From contig NZ_CP100350.1 in NCBI RefSeq assembly GCF_024204685.1, positions 3,684,501 through 3,748,500 of the forward strand: a DNA stretch of 64,000 nt. Reading direction: 5' to 3'. The position numbers and the translations under genes are program-made. Under the pieces are notes generated by a model. It had not been told where the DNA came from. It worked only from the letters and a program-made list of their open reading frames with translations, and did no database searches. Below are positions 49,901-57,632 of this stretch, piece by piece (the stretch's first letter is position 1; each line of letters opens with the position of its first letter). Source of the DNA: Gilvimarinus sp. DA14 (GTDB taxonomy: Bacteria; Pseudomonadota; Gammaproteobacteria; Pseudomonadales; Cellvibrionaceae).

Positions 49901-50084
49901 GTCGCTGCAGGCCAAAATTGTCATTCCTATGGCAATCTCCTTGGCTTATGGCGTGTTGTTTGCGACTTTTGTGACCTTGGTGTTGGTGCCAGTGTTGTAT
50001 TTGGTTATGCACGATTTCGGCACGATCAGGCGCAGAGCCGTGGGCTGGTTTTTACCCTATCGAAAAAATTCTCAGCATTTTTAA
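46929..50084 (+). CDS. RND family efflux transporter permease
   Basis: The 1051-residue protein has 12 membrane helices in two halves with large periplasmic loops. Helix 1 follows GIIAWFARNSVAANLLMI; helix 4 carries the proton-relay Asp pair in GVVVDDAIVIGE; the C-terminal half has GIFAAIGVVVNDSLVMVDYVNGARERG. It belongs to the AcrB/MexB-like (HAE-1) or closely related RND branch. It exports drugs or metabolites using the proton gradient. It is coupled to the adaptor upstream. Substrate cannot be predicted. Confidence 0.93.
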   Translation: METVEDTRRGIIAWFARNSVAANLLMIVLVIMGLFSAMTIRKQMFPQLEINWINIDITYRGAAPQDVEEGITIKLEEALATVQGIERLITRSNRGAASASIEVMENYDAQDVLDEVKTAVDSISSFPDGMERPRISRAKFRQEVMYVSLYGDLNNFDLKRMGEDIYNELRALPDVNIVEYYSGANYEIAIEVSRDKLHEYGFTFNEIAQAVRNWSTNQSAGQIRAADGFISVRVEDQAYIGEEFERLPLRTREDGTKVLLGDVAKVNDGFEEGINYTKLNGHNAVTFFIGATKDQSITDVSDTVKNYLDERNQTLPEGVSVDPWVDLTYYLNGRLNMMLSNMFWGGLLVFGILALFLRMKLAMWVMLGLPVSFLGAMALLPLSWIDVTINVASLFAFIMVLGVVVDDAIVIGESVHSEVEERGQSIDNVIRGAQKVATPATFGVLTTCAAFMPMVLETGPDAAFANSIGYVVVLCLLFSLVESKLILPAHLAHMKPVNPNSTNALARVQNRISNTLQWFIDRAYTPGLTWSLQYRYIVMAIFTGVIFITAGMFAAGFLKFVGMPKVPHDFAIINLEMNPSVPEQATMDAMLAIEQMINEVEADIEREFNTPMVEKLFVSMQTRTTAEIQAKLVDPEERPMDTFALSARWREKMPQITGMKSMNVIDSVQMAPGGDEGDVSFRVVGTDLEQLRQAAADIRAAMGRIDGVYEIQDSEQKGVKEARFSLKPVAFSLGLTTADVANQAAFSLYGIEAQRIVRDGEEIRVMVRYPESERNAIDAVNEVLINTPSGSKVPLKEVADITLVDGVNQIYREDGKRTITVWANLDFSTVQPLAVANTLRDGVFKDIEHKFPRLELEESGNLQDERETLFNFFVNIGTILIMIYVLLALPLRSYTQPLMIMSVIPFGVIGAIWGHMIMGFDFSSLSLFGIFAAIGVVVNDSLVMVDYVNGARERGETLHNAVLQGGRRRFRAVILTSLTTFIGLLPIMFESSLQAKIVIPMAISLAYGVLFATFVTLVLVPVLYLVMHDFGTIRRRAVGWFLPYRKNSQHF

Positions 50085-50096
50085 CAGGAGTTTACG

Positions 50097-50627
50097 ATGA
50101 AAGTGTTGTTAATCAGTGGCAGTTTGCGCGAAAGGTCATTAAACACCGCGCTATTGAAAGCCGCGGGCGAGCTGCTGGGCGACAAGGCAACTTGTGAGTG
50201 GGCCAGTATAGGCGAAGTGCCGCTGTACAATCAGGATTTGGATGGCGAGGAAAAGCCCGCTGCAGTAACTCGCTTAAAAGCGCAAATAGAAAACGCCGAC
50301 GCATTGTTGATTGCCTCCCCGGAGTACAATTATGGTATTCCCGGCGTGCTTAAAAACGCTATTGATTGGGTGTCGCGCCCGGCTTTTAAATCGGTCTTGG
50401 CGCACAAGAAAACTTTGCTGCTCAGCGCTTCTATGAGTGATATGGGCGGAGTGCGCGCTCAGGGCCAGCTTAAACAGGTGCTGGCCGGAACCTTGACGCC
50501 GATATTGCCGGCGCCCGAGTTTGCGGTGGGCAGCGCGCAGAATAAGTTTACCGATGGCACATTAACCGATGACGATACCCGCCAGAAGTTACAGCGTTTG
50601 TTGAACGATTTTCTTGCCTGGGTCTAA
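50097..50627 (+). CDS. NADPH-dependent FMN reductase
   Basis: The 176-residue flavodoxin-like protein has VLLISGSLRERSLNTALLKAA (FMN phosphate loop), PLYNQDLDG, ALLIASPEYNYGIPGVLKNAIDWVSRP (the conserved SPEYN motif) and LLLSASMSDMGGVRAQGQLKQVL. Homologues reduce FMN, quinones, azo dyes or chromate. It follows the RND pump by 12 bases behind AACAGGAG and may be co-transcribed with it, suggesting a detoxification unit. Confidence 0.9.
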   Translation: MKVLLISGSLRERSLNTALLKAAGELLGDKATCEWASIGEVPLYNQDLDGEEKPAAVTRLKAQIENADALLIASPEYNYGIPGVLKNAIDWVSRPAFKSVLAHKKTLLLSASMSDMGGVRAQGQLKQVLAGTLTPILPAPEFAVGSAQNKFTDGTLTDDDTRQKLQRLLNDFLAWV

Positions 50628-50642
50628 CCCCTTGCCACCTCG

Positions 50643-51578
50643 TTAACCCCGCTCGGCCAGAGCGCGAATCGCCATGGCCGCGGCGGAGGTTCTGTTCTCA
50701 ACCCCGAGTTTCTTAAAAATCTGCTCCAGGTGTTTGTTCACTGTGCGTGGGCTCATTTCTAATATTTGCGCAATTTCCCGATTGGTTTTGCCATTGGCAA
50801 TCCACAATAAAACATCGGCCTCGCGTTGGGTGACGCTAAATTGCTGGCGCAGCAAATCGGTGTGATTTTCGGCACTGGGAGCGTCGGATAAACGCAGCAG
50901 ATACTCTTTGTTATCCACCAGGGTAAGAAACTCAACCGCCAGAGTTTCACTGCCTTCAATTTTTAGCTTGTGTCCGGTTTGTGGACTGTGGCCCAGCCAG
51001 CCTTGCAATTGTTCCCCCAGAGACTGGGTGTCTTCTGCGTGGAGATAGGGCGCTAACAACTGGTGCACACGTGGCGTAGCCCACAAAATGTCCCCCTGCG
51101 GGTTACAGGCAAATAAATTCTGCCCCGCGGCGTCCAGCGCCTGGCGCGCGCTCTGGGTCATACGCGCATTGGTTAAATGCACTTGCATGCGGGCGATCAG
51201 CTCGGCGGCATTAATAGGCTTGGTAATATAATCGACTCCGCCAGACTTTAAGCCCATCACCACATGTTCGGTATCGGTAAGACCTGTCATAAACACAATG
51301 GGTACGTCGATCAGGCGCGGGTTTTCTTTTAGTGTTCGGCAGGTTTCAAAGCCATCCATATTAGGCATGATGGCGTCCATCAAAATAATATCAGGGGTGA
51401 TATTTTTAGTGATGGTGATCGCTTGTGAGCCTTCCAGGGCAATTAACACCGTCATGTTGGCCTCTTCCAGCACATCGCTGATCATGCGAATGCTGTCCAC
51501 TGAGTCGTCCACGACGAGTACGACATCTTGTTCGCTGCTAGATTGGTTACTCGCAGTTTTGCTATTGGGCGCTTTCAT
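50643..51578 (-). CDS. Response regulator, receiver plus LuxR-type DNA-binding domain
   Basis: The 311-residue protein has a receiver domain with Asp68 (DIILMDAIMPNMDGFETC) and Lys120, a middle PAS-like segment (about 145-230: NLFACNPQGDILWATPRVHQLL) and a LuxR/NarL helix-turn-helix (VTQREADVLLWIANGKTNREIAQILEMSPRTVNKHLEQIFKKLGVENR). Its start overlaps the end of the NCS1-kinase gene by 17 bases, so they form one two-component system. It is the natural candidate to activate the adjacent amide/urea transport and amidase genes. Confidence 0.88.
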   Translation of the reverse strand: MKAPNSKTASNQSSSEQDVVLVVDDSVDSIRMISDVLEEANMTVLIALEGSQAITITKNITPDIILMDAIMPNMDGFETCRTLKENPRLIDVPIVFMTGLTDTEHVVMGLKSGGVDYITKPINAAELIARMQVHLTNARMTQSARQALDAAGQNLFACNPQGDILWATPRVHQLLAPYLHAEDTQSLGEQLQGWLGHSPQTGHKLKIEGSETLAVEFLTLVDNKEYLLRLSDAPSAENHTDLLRQQFSVTQREADVLLWIANGKTNREIAQILEMSPRTVNKHLEQIFKKLGVENRTSAAAMAIRALAERG

Positions 51579-54500
51579 TGGAGGGTTCCTGAAGCAGGGA
51601 AATCAGTAAATCGAATTGGAAATTATCCACGTGGTTAACGGCTTGCTGATAAAACGCGCGGCTGCAACGCTGCTCGCTCATCAGCTGGTTAAGGAGTTTT
51701 TTAATACCGCGTTTATGGCCGATAGCGGCCAGGGCGGATATCTCTTGGCACGCTGTGGCATCTGGCAGTGCCACTTTGTCCTCGGTTTTGCTCTCGCCCG
51801 GGGCCTCGGCTACTGGCTCGTAGCGCCAGTTTAATTGTAATAAGTTACCAATTTTTTCAAGCAGGGTAGATAGCTTTACCGGTTTAACCACATAGGCGTT
51901 GTGGTGGGGCGGGTCGGGTAAGTCCGGGTGGCTTTCGCGGGCGTCGGCGGACACCATAACAATTGGGCAGTCTATATCTGCCTGTCTTAGCTGCGCTGCC
52001 AGCTCCCAGCCGCCGAGCCCCGGCATGGAGATATCCAGCATAATCAAATCAGGTTGTAATTCGCGGGCGCGAGCTGCTGCGCTCAACGAGTTGTCCTGGG
52101 TGTGTACCTCAAAGCCGAGCGGGGTTAGGGCGGCACTAATAAGGTCGCGGTGGCTGGCCTCGTCGTCTACCACCAGCAGTGAGCGTTGCGGGCCCTCGTA
52201 GCCATGTATCTGGCGGCTGCTCTGGCGTGGGTAGTGCACGGGCGATGTGCTGGAGAGCATCAGTGCCAGTTTAAATTCACTGCCTTGGCCGACTTGGCTT
52301 TGCAGGCTTAAATCGCCGCCCATAATATCGGTGAGTAAGCGGGTAATGGTTAACCCAAGCCCCGTGCCCGAAGCGGTGCTGCCCGGTCGCTTGACTCGCT
52401 CGAAGGGTTGAAAAATTCGCTCTATATTTTCACTGGCGATGCCTTCGCCTGTGTCAGAAATTGTGAACTCAGCCACCTGGGAACGGTAGCGCACTTTAAA
52501 AACCACTCGACCGCGTTCGGTGTATTTAATCGCGTTGGACAACAGGTTAATGAGTACCTGACGCAGGCGCTTTTCATCGGTTTTTACGAATTCGGGCAGC
52601 CCGGTTAACTGGACAAACTCAAAGGCTAGGCCTTTGCTTTCCGCTTGGGGGCGAAACATATGCACTAACTGTTCGATAAGCTCGGGTAAGCGCACTTGTT
52701 CGGTGTGCAAATCCAGGCGGCCCGCTTCGATTTTGGAAATGTCCAGTAAGCCTTCAATGAGGTCCCCCAGGTGTTCGCCGCTGCGACGAATAACGCCAAT
52801 GGCATCGCGGCGCGCGGGGGGAATGTCGGCGGCTTTTTCCAACAGCTGGGCGTAACCGAGCACGGCATTTAGCGGCGAGCGCAGCTCGTGACTGATGCCC
52901 GTCAAGTAGCGACTTTTGGCTTGGTTGGCGGCCTCGGCGACCTCTTTGGCGCGCTGTAGTTCGCGGTCGGTTTGTTCGTGGGCGAGAATCTCTTCGGTCA
53001 AAAGCCGTGTTTGGCGCTGAGACTCCTCTTGCGCTACCACGCGACTTTCATGGGCCAGCACGAATAGCCAGCTGACAATACCGGTAATAATCACCAGCAG
53101 AAAAAACACTTTCCAGAGCGTAGCGGCGGTGTGAGGTGTGGGCTCTTGAAAGTAAATCAGCGAGAGCAATAAGGCAGAAAAGCCATTAATGACCGCCTGC
53201 AACCCCACAAAGTGTCCTAGTCGCGAGTTGATGTTGGGCACCAGCCAGGCTGGCAAAAAGCGCTGCGCTAATTGCTGTAGCTGTTGCCAGTAGCCAGCAC
53301 CGGGTTTGCAATAGTCGCCGCAGCGGGCGTCCAGCGAGCAGCACAGTGAACAGATGTTGCCCGCATAGGCGGGGCAGTGGGTCATATCTTCGCGTTCGAA
53401 GCGGTGCTCGCAAATGCAGCATTCGACCGGCTGGCCATCGGAGTGCGCGCATTCGATATCACTGCTGATAATTTCTCGCGCTAGATAAAACCGCCCGCCG
53501 GTTAACCAGGCTATAGCTGGGGCAATAATGAGCGCTGCAAAAAGGGTGATAAAGTGGGCCAGCGCCTGAGCGCCAGCGCCGAGTGTGCCCGAGTAGCAGA
53601 CCATGCCGACTATGGCCGAAATGATCATTGCACCGCAGCCGACCGGATTGATGTCGTACAGGTGCGAGCGTTTGAACTCAATGTGCTTGGGAGAAAGCCC
53701 CAGCGGTTTATTAATCACTAAATCGGCGACCAGACAGCCTACCCAGGCGATGGCGACAATGGCATAAAAGCCCAGGGTTTGTTCCAGCGCTTGGTAAACC
53801 CCAAGCTCCATCAATAGGAGCGCAATACCCACATTAAACACCAGCCATACTACGCGCCCGGGGTGGGAATGAGTGAGCCGCGAGAAAAAATTCGACCAGG
53901 CGATAGAGCCGGCGTAGGCATTGGTGACGTTAATTTTTAGCTGACACAAGACCACAAAAATACCGGCGATGGCCAGGGCGACCTCGGGGGTTTGGGTAAT
54001 GTAGCTGAACGCCACCATATACATGCGCGTGGGATCGGCGGCATTTTCCAGGCCGATGCCGTGCTGCAGTGCGAGTACGGCGAGAAAAGAACCCGCCAGC
54101 ATTTTAATCACACCCACTACAATCCAGCCGGGGCCCGCGGCCATGGCGCATACCCACCAGCGCCTTTTGGTGGTAGCCGTGGGCTGGGGGATAAAACGTA
54201 AAAAATCCACTTGCTCGCCAATTTGCGCAATCAACGCAAACATGACTGAGGCGGCAGCACCAAACAGCACCAGGTCGAAATGTCCGTCTGTTTGTAATGG
54301 GCTGGTAAAGGCGGTCCAGTCGCTGACAGCACTGGCGTCGGCGTAAATAATGAAAATGAAGGGCGCCAACTGCAACACCAGCCAAATGGGTTGGCTCCAG
54401 ACCTGAAAGCGGCTGATAAAGGTAATACCGTAAACCACCAGGGGAATGACCAGTGCCGCGCTGATTAAATAGCCAATGGCCAGCGGAATATTAAATAGCA

Positions 54501-54927
54501 GCTCCAGCGCCATCGCCATAATGGCGGCTTCAAGGGCAAAGAAGATAAACGTAAACGAGGCGTAGATCAGCGAGGTGATGGTGGAGCCGATATAGCCGAA
54601 CCCTGCGCCCCGGGTTAATAAATCAATGTCCACCCCGTAGCGGGCGGCATAGTAGCTGATGGGAATGCCGGTTAAGAAAATGATAATGCCAACGGCAAAG
54701 ATGGCCACCACCGCATTGATAAACCCGTAATGCAGTGTGACGGTTGCACCAATCGCTTCCAGTGCCAAAAACGAAATTGCCCCCAAAGCGGTAATTGCGA
54801 CTCGGGCGGCGCTCCAGCGCCGGGCACTTTTGGCGGTAAAGCGCAGGGCATAGTCTTCCAGCGTTTGGTTGGCAACCCATTGGTTGTAATTGCGGCGGAC
54901 GCGAAAAATATGCTGCTTAGCGGTCAT
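51562..54927 (-). CDS. NCS1-type transporter fused to hybrid sensor histidine kinase
   Basis: The protein has 1121 residues. Residues 1-480 form an NCS1 (cytosine/purine/allantoin) permease-like domain of about 12 helices (TRGAGFGYIGSTITSLIYASF; QLKINVTNAYAGSIAWSNFF). A Cys-rich knuckle follows (493-540: Cys503, 504, 506, 518, 526, 529, 530, 536, 540), likely a zinc or iron-sulfur site. Two more helices come at about 573-594 and 604-625. HisKA has His680 (SHELRSPLNAVLGY); HATPase_c (NLLSNAIKYTERG, DTGEGI, GTGLGL) precedes a receiver domain (Asp965, Lys1015) and a helical tail. The transporter part probably senses or imports a nitrogenous ligand. It overlaps the LuxR regulator gene and is divergent from the amide ABC operon. 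Confidence 0.88.
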   Translation of the reverse strand: MTAKQHIFRVRRNYNQWVANQTLEDYALRFTAKSARRWSAARVAITALGAISFLALEAIGATVTLHYGFINAVVAIFAVGIIIFLTGIPISYYAARYGVDIDLLTRGAGFGYIGSTITSLIYASFTFIFFALEAAIMAMALELLFNIPLAIGYLISAALVIPLVVYGITFISRFQVWSQPIWLVLQLAPFIFIIYADASAVSDWTAFTSPLQTDGHFDLVLFGAAASVMFALIAQIGEQVDFLRFIPQPTATTKRRWWVCAMAAGPGWIVVGVIKMLAGSFLAVLALQHGIGLENAADPTRMYMVAFSYITQTPEVALAIAGIFVVLCQLKINVTNAYAGSIAWSNFFSRLTHSHPGRVVWLVFNVGIALLLMELGVYQALEQTLGFYAIVAIAWVGCLVADLVINKPLGLSPKHIEFKRSHLYDINPVGCGAMIISAIVGMVCYSGTLGAGAQALAHFITLFAALIIAPAIAWLTGGRFYLAREIISSDIECAHSDGQPVECCICEHRFEREDMTHCPAYAGNICSLCCSLDARCGDYCKPGAGYWQQLQQLAQRFLPAWLVPNINSRLGHFVGLQAVINGFSALLLSLIYFQEPTPHTAATLWKVFFLLVIITGIVSWLFVLAHESRVVAQEESQRQTRLLTEEILAHEQTDRELQRAKEVAEAANQAKSRYLTGISHELRSPLNAVLGYAQLLEKAADIPPARRDAIGVIRRSGEHLGDLIEGLLDISKIEAGRLDLHTEQVRLPELIEQLVHMFRPQAESKGLAFEFVQLTGLPEFVKTDEKRLRQVLINLLSNAIKYTERGRVVFKVRYRSQVAEFTISDTGEGIASENIERIFQPFERVKRPGSTASGTGLGLTITRLLTDIMGGDLSLQSQVGQGSEFKLALMLSSTSPVHYPRQSSRQIHGYEGPQRSLLVVDDEASHRDLISAALTPLGFEVHTQDNSLSAAARARELQPDLIMLDISMPGLGGWELAAQLRQADIDCPIVMVSADARESHPDLPDPPHHNAYVVKPVKLSTLLEKIGNLLQLNWRYEPVAEAPGESKTEDKVALPDATACQEISALAAIGHKRGIKKLLNQLMSEQRCSRAFYQQAVNHVDNFQFDLLISLLQEPSNESAQ

Positions 54928-55333
54928 TCAGTTGCTCGTTCTGCGGTCAGTCGTTTGGTGGGGATGAACCCATTTTTGCGTGTGCATGGTGCGCTGCACT
55001 GATCGGGGTGCCGTTTTGGTGCGTGGCGCGCAACTTATCAATGGTCGCTTCCAGACACCACACCCTCTAGCGACTATCCGTGTGGCAACAGGGTGTTGTA
55101 TTAACAAAAGCCGTACCACTTCGACGCGCGCAGACCTTACGCTGTCGCGACCAGAGCGCGTATGGGGTAAATGACGTATGCCCATGGTGCGATTGGCGAA
55201 TAGGCCCAGAGGGCGACTTTCCTGAGAATGGATAGCAAGCAACCTGCTCGACTTTGGTTCTTTGAATCAGGTTCTTTGAATCGGGTCGTTTGAATCAGGT
55301 TGTCTGAATTTGCTAATCACACGAGGAAAGATC
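54928..55333. other. Divergent regulatory gap between the NCS1-kinase and urtA-like genes
   Basis: The 406-base gap has no gene. TGGTGCG occurs three times (near 54987, 55016 and 55195), and four 14-base tandem repeats (55256-55311) directly precede the ribosome-binding site of the urtA-like gene. A GCAC...GTGC pair at 54996-55011 resembles an NtrC site but with one extra spacer base. The promoters of both operons should be here. Confidence 0.5.
55256..55311 (+). repeat. Four 14-base tandem repeats in the urtA-like leader
   Basis: Consecutive units GGTTCTTTGAATCA, GGTTCTTTGAATCG, GGTCGTTTGAATCA and GGTTGTCTGAATTT end 22 bases before the ATG. The shared core is GGT..T.TGAAT. It could be an array of protein-binding sites or a slippage tract. 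Confidence 0.85.
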
Positions 55334-56605
55334 ATGGCTACGATGAAACATGCAAGCCAAAGCGGCTTGGGGGGCAAGTTGCCGGGGTTGGTTAAAACCC
55401 TGGCGGGCGCTGTGGCTGGCGCGACTATGGCGCTGTCTGCTGTTGTCAACGCAGCACCGGCGACATCTGAAGTGAACACCACAGGCTTGGCGGTGACAGA
55501 TGACACCGTAACCGTGGGTATCCTGCACTCGGTGACCGGTACCATGGCCATCAGTGAAACGGGTTCGGTACAGGCTGAAAAACTGGCAATTGAGCAAATC
55601 AATGCCATGGGTGGTGTGTTAGGTCGTAAGATCGAGTACATCCAGGAAGATGGCGCCAGTGACTGGCCAACCTTTGCGGAAAAATCGCGCAAGCTGTTGG
55701 TAAACGATAAGGTCGCCAGCGTATTTGGTTGCTGGACCTCGGCTTCTCGTAAAGCGGTATTGCCAGTGTTTGAGCAGTACAACGGCATGCTGTACTACCC
55801 CACCTTCTACGAGGGTCTGGAGCAGTCTCCGAACGTGATCTACACCGGTCAGGAAGCGACCCAGCAGATTTTGGCGGGTATTGACTGGGTAGTGGATGCA
55901 AAAGACGCAAAAACTTTCTATCTGCTGGGCTCTGATTACATCTGGCCTCGCACGTCAAACAAAATTGCGCGCAAGCACATCGACAAGCTGGGCCTGAAAG
56001 TTGTGGGTGAAGAGTACTACCCACTGGGTCACACACAGTTCAACTCAGTGATCAACAAAATCAAGCTGAAAAAGCCTGACGTTATCTTCGCCTCGGTTGT
56101 GGGTGGCTCCAACGTAGCCTTCTACAAGCAGCTGAAAGCCGCCGGTATCGATATGACCGATGAGAAGCCGCTGGTGCTGACCATTTCGGTAACCGAAGAT
56201 GAAATCCTGGGTATTGGTGGTGAGAACATCGACGGTGCCTACGCATCGATGAAGTACTTCCAAAGCCTGACCAATCAAAACAACCAAGAGTTCGTGAAAG
56301 CGTTTAAAGAGCGCTGGGGCGACGACATCGTAATCGGTGACGTAACTCAGGCAGCTTATCTGGGCCCTTGGTTGTGGAAAGCGGCGGTAGAAAAAGCGGG
56401 TTCTTTCGACGTGGATAAAGTGCGCGAGGCCTCTCCGGGTATCGAGCTGACTACTGCGCCAGAAGGTTATGTGAAAATTCACCCCAACCATCACCTGTGG
56501 TCCAAGACTCGCATCGGCCGCGCCAAAACCGATGGTCAGTATGAGATTGTTTACGAGACTGAAGAGCTGATCGAGCCCGATCCGTTCCCCGAAGGTTATC
56601 AATAA
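55334..56605 (+). CDS. urtA: Urea/short-chain amide ABC transporter substrate-binding protein
   Basis: The 423-residue precursor has a signal peptide with cleavage near residue 41 (SAVVNAAPATS). The type I periplasmic-binding fold follows: VTVGILHSVTGTMAISETGSV, VFGCWTSASRKAVLPVFE, GMLYYPTFYEGLEQSPNVIYTGQEATQQ and TISVTEDEILGIG are the UrtA/FmdD/AmiC-type signatures. The ATG at 55334 follows ACGAGGAAAG. With amiE and fmdA downstream and no urease genes visible, the ligand may be short amides (as for Methylophilus FmdD) as well as or instead of urea. The signal peptide is long for a periplasmic protein. Confidence 0.9.
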   Translation: MATMKHASQSGLGGKLPGLVKTLAGAVAGATMALSAVVNAAPATSEVNTTGLAVTDDTVTVGILHSVTGTMAISETGSVQAEKLAIEQINAMGGVLGRKIEYIQEDGASDWPTFAEKSRKLLVNDKVASVFGCWTSASRKAVLPVFEQYNGMLYYPTFYEGLEQSPNVIYTGQEATQQILAGIDWVVDAKDAKTFYLLGSDYIWPRTSNKIARKHIDKLGLKVVGEEYYPLGHTQFNSVINKIKLKKPDVIFASVVGGSNVAFYKQLKAAGIDMTDEKPLVLTISVTEDEILGIGGENIDGAYASMKYFQSLTNQNNQEFVKAFKERWGDDIVIGDVTQAAYLGPWLWKAAVEKAGSFDVDKVREASPGIELTTAPEGYVKIHPNHHLWSKTRIGRAKTDGQYEIVYETEELIEPDPFPEGYQ

Positions 56606-56618
56606 GCAACCTTCTCTT

Positions 56619-56641
56619 ACCCGCCGGTTTAGCCGGCGGGT
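56619..56641 (+). promoter_or_regulatory. Intercistronic hairpin between urtA and urtB
   Basis: ACCCGCCGG and CCGGCGGGT form a perfect nine-base stem with a five-base loop, without a T-run. Such structures commonly protect the binding-protein mRNA and make it more abundant than the membrane subunits. Confidence 0.6.
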
Positions 56642-56693
56642 ACCTTCCCGGTTTTACCTGGAACCCGTTAGATTTGAGCACGAGGATTGAGCG

Positions 56694-57620
56694 ATGTTCG
56701 CCGATTATTCCACCTCTGAATTAATGTCAATTTTTGCCATGCAAGGCTTTGCCGGACTGATTTTGTTTTCGGTATTTGTTCTGATGGCATTGGGGCTGGC
56801 CATTATTTTTGGTCAGATGGGTGTTATCAATATGGCGCACGGCGAATTTATGATTCTCGGCGCGTACATTACTTACTTAACGTCAAACGTGTTTGCCGAT
56901 TATATGCCCGCACTGTTTGGCTCTTACTTTTTTGTCGCCATGATATTGGCCTTTATTGCCGCCGGTGCCCTCGGGATGCTGGTCGAATGGGCAATGATTC
57001 GCCACCTCTATCACCGTCCGTTGGATACCTTGCTGGCTACTTGGGGTTTAAGCCTGATCTTGCAGCAGTTGTATCGCACCATTTTTGGCGCCCGTGAAGT
57101 GGGTGTTAGCTTGCCGGACTGGTTAATGGGCTCTATTCAGCTCACCGATATTGTCGAAGTACCCATCAACGGTATCTTTGTGATGACCTTGGCCATTGGT
57201 ATTTCAGTGGGTATTGCCGCGCTGATGTACAAATCTCGCTGGGGTATTCAGGTGCGCTCGGTGGTGCAAAACCGTCCTATGGCAGGTGCTGTCGGTATTA
57301 ATACCGCGAAAGTTGACCGTCTGACATTTGGTCTAGGGTGCGGTATTGCCGGTGTCGCCGGTAGCGCATTCACCATGATTGGCTCGACCGGTCCGACCTC
57401 GGGTCAGCTGTACATTGTTGATACATTCTTAGTCGTTGTCTTTGGTGGAGCTACCAGTTTGCTGGGTACCATCGCCTCGGCGTTTACGATTTCTCAGGCC
57501 CAATCCACGATGGAGTTTTTCTTAAGTGGTTCTATGGCCAAAGTTCTTACGCTGCTGTTTGTGGTGTTTATTTTGATGCTGCGTCCGCAGGGTCTGTTCT
57601 CGCTGAAAATGCGTAAGTAG
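56694..57620 (+). CDS. urtB: Urea/amide ABC transporter permease UrtB
   Basis: This 308-residue LivH-like permease has 8-9 helices: ALGLAIIFGQMGVINMAHGEFMILGAYITYL at the N-terminus, DTLLATWGLSLILQQLYRTIFGAREVGVSLP (UrtB-specific region) and LTFGLGCGIAGVAGSAFTMIGSTGPTSGQLYIVDTF. It forms half of the membrane channel with UrtC, which follows after 12 bases. Confidence 0.92.
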   Translation: MFADYSTSELMSIFAMQGFAGLILFSVFVLMALGLAIIFGQMGVINMAHGEFMILGAYITYLTSNVFADYMPALFGSYFFVAMILAFIAAGALGMLVEWAMIRHLYHRPLDTLLATWGLSLILQQLYRTIFGAREVGVSLPDWLMGSIQLTDIVEVPINGIFVMTLAIGISVGIAALMYKSRWGIQVRSVVQNRPMAGAVGINTAKVDRLTFGLGCGIAGVAGSAFTMIGSTGPTSGQLYIVDTFLVVVFGGATSLLGTIASAFTISQAQSTMEFFLSGSMAKVLTLLFVVFILMLRPQGLFSLKMRK

Positions 57621-57632
57621 GAGGAGCTCATT

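Noticed and set aside
54995-55012. NtrC binding site (TGCACT...GGGTGC)
   Set aside because: The half-sites are one base too far apart for the consensus, and I could not find a well-spaced sigma-54 promoter beside it.
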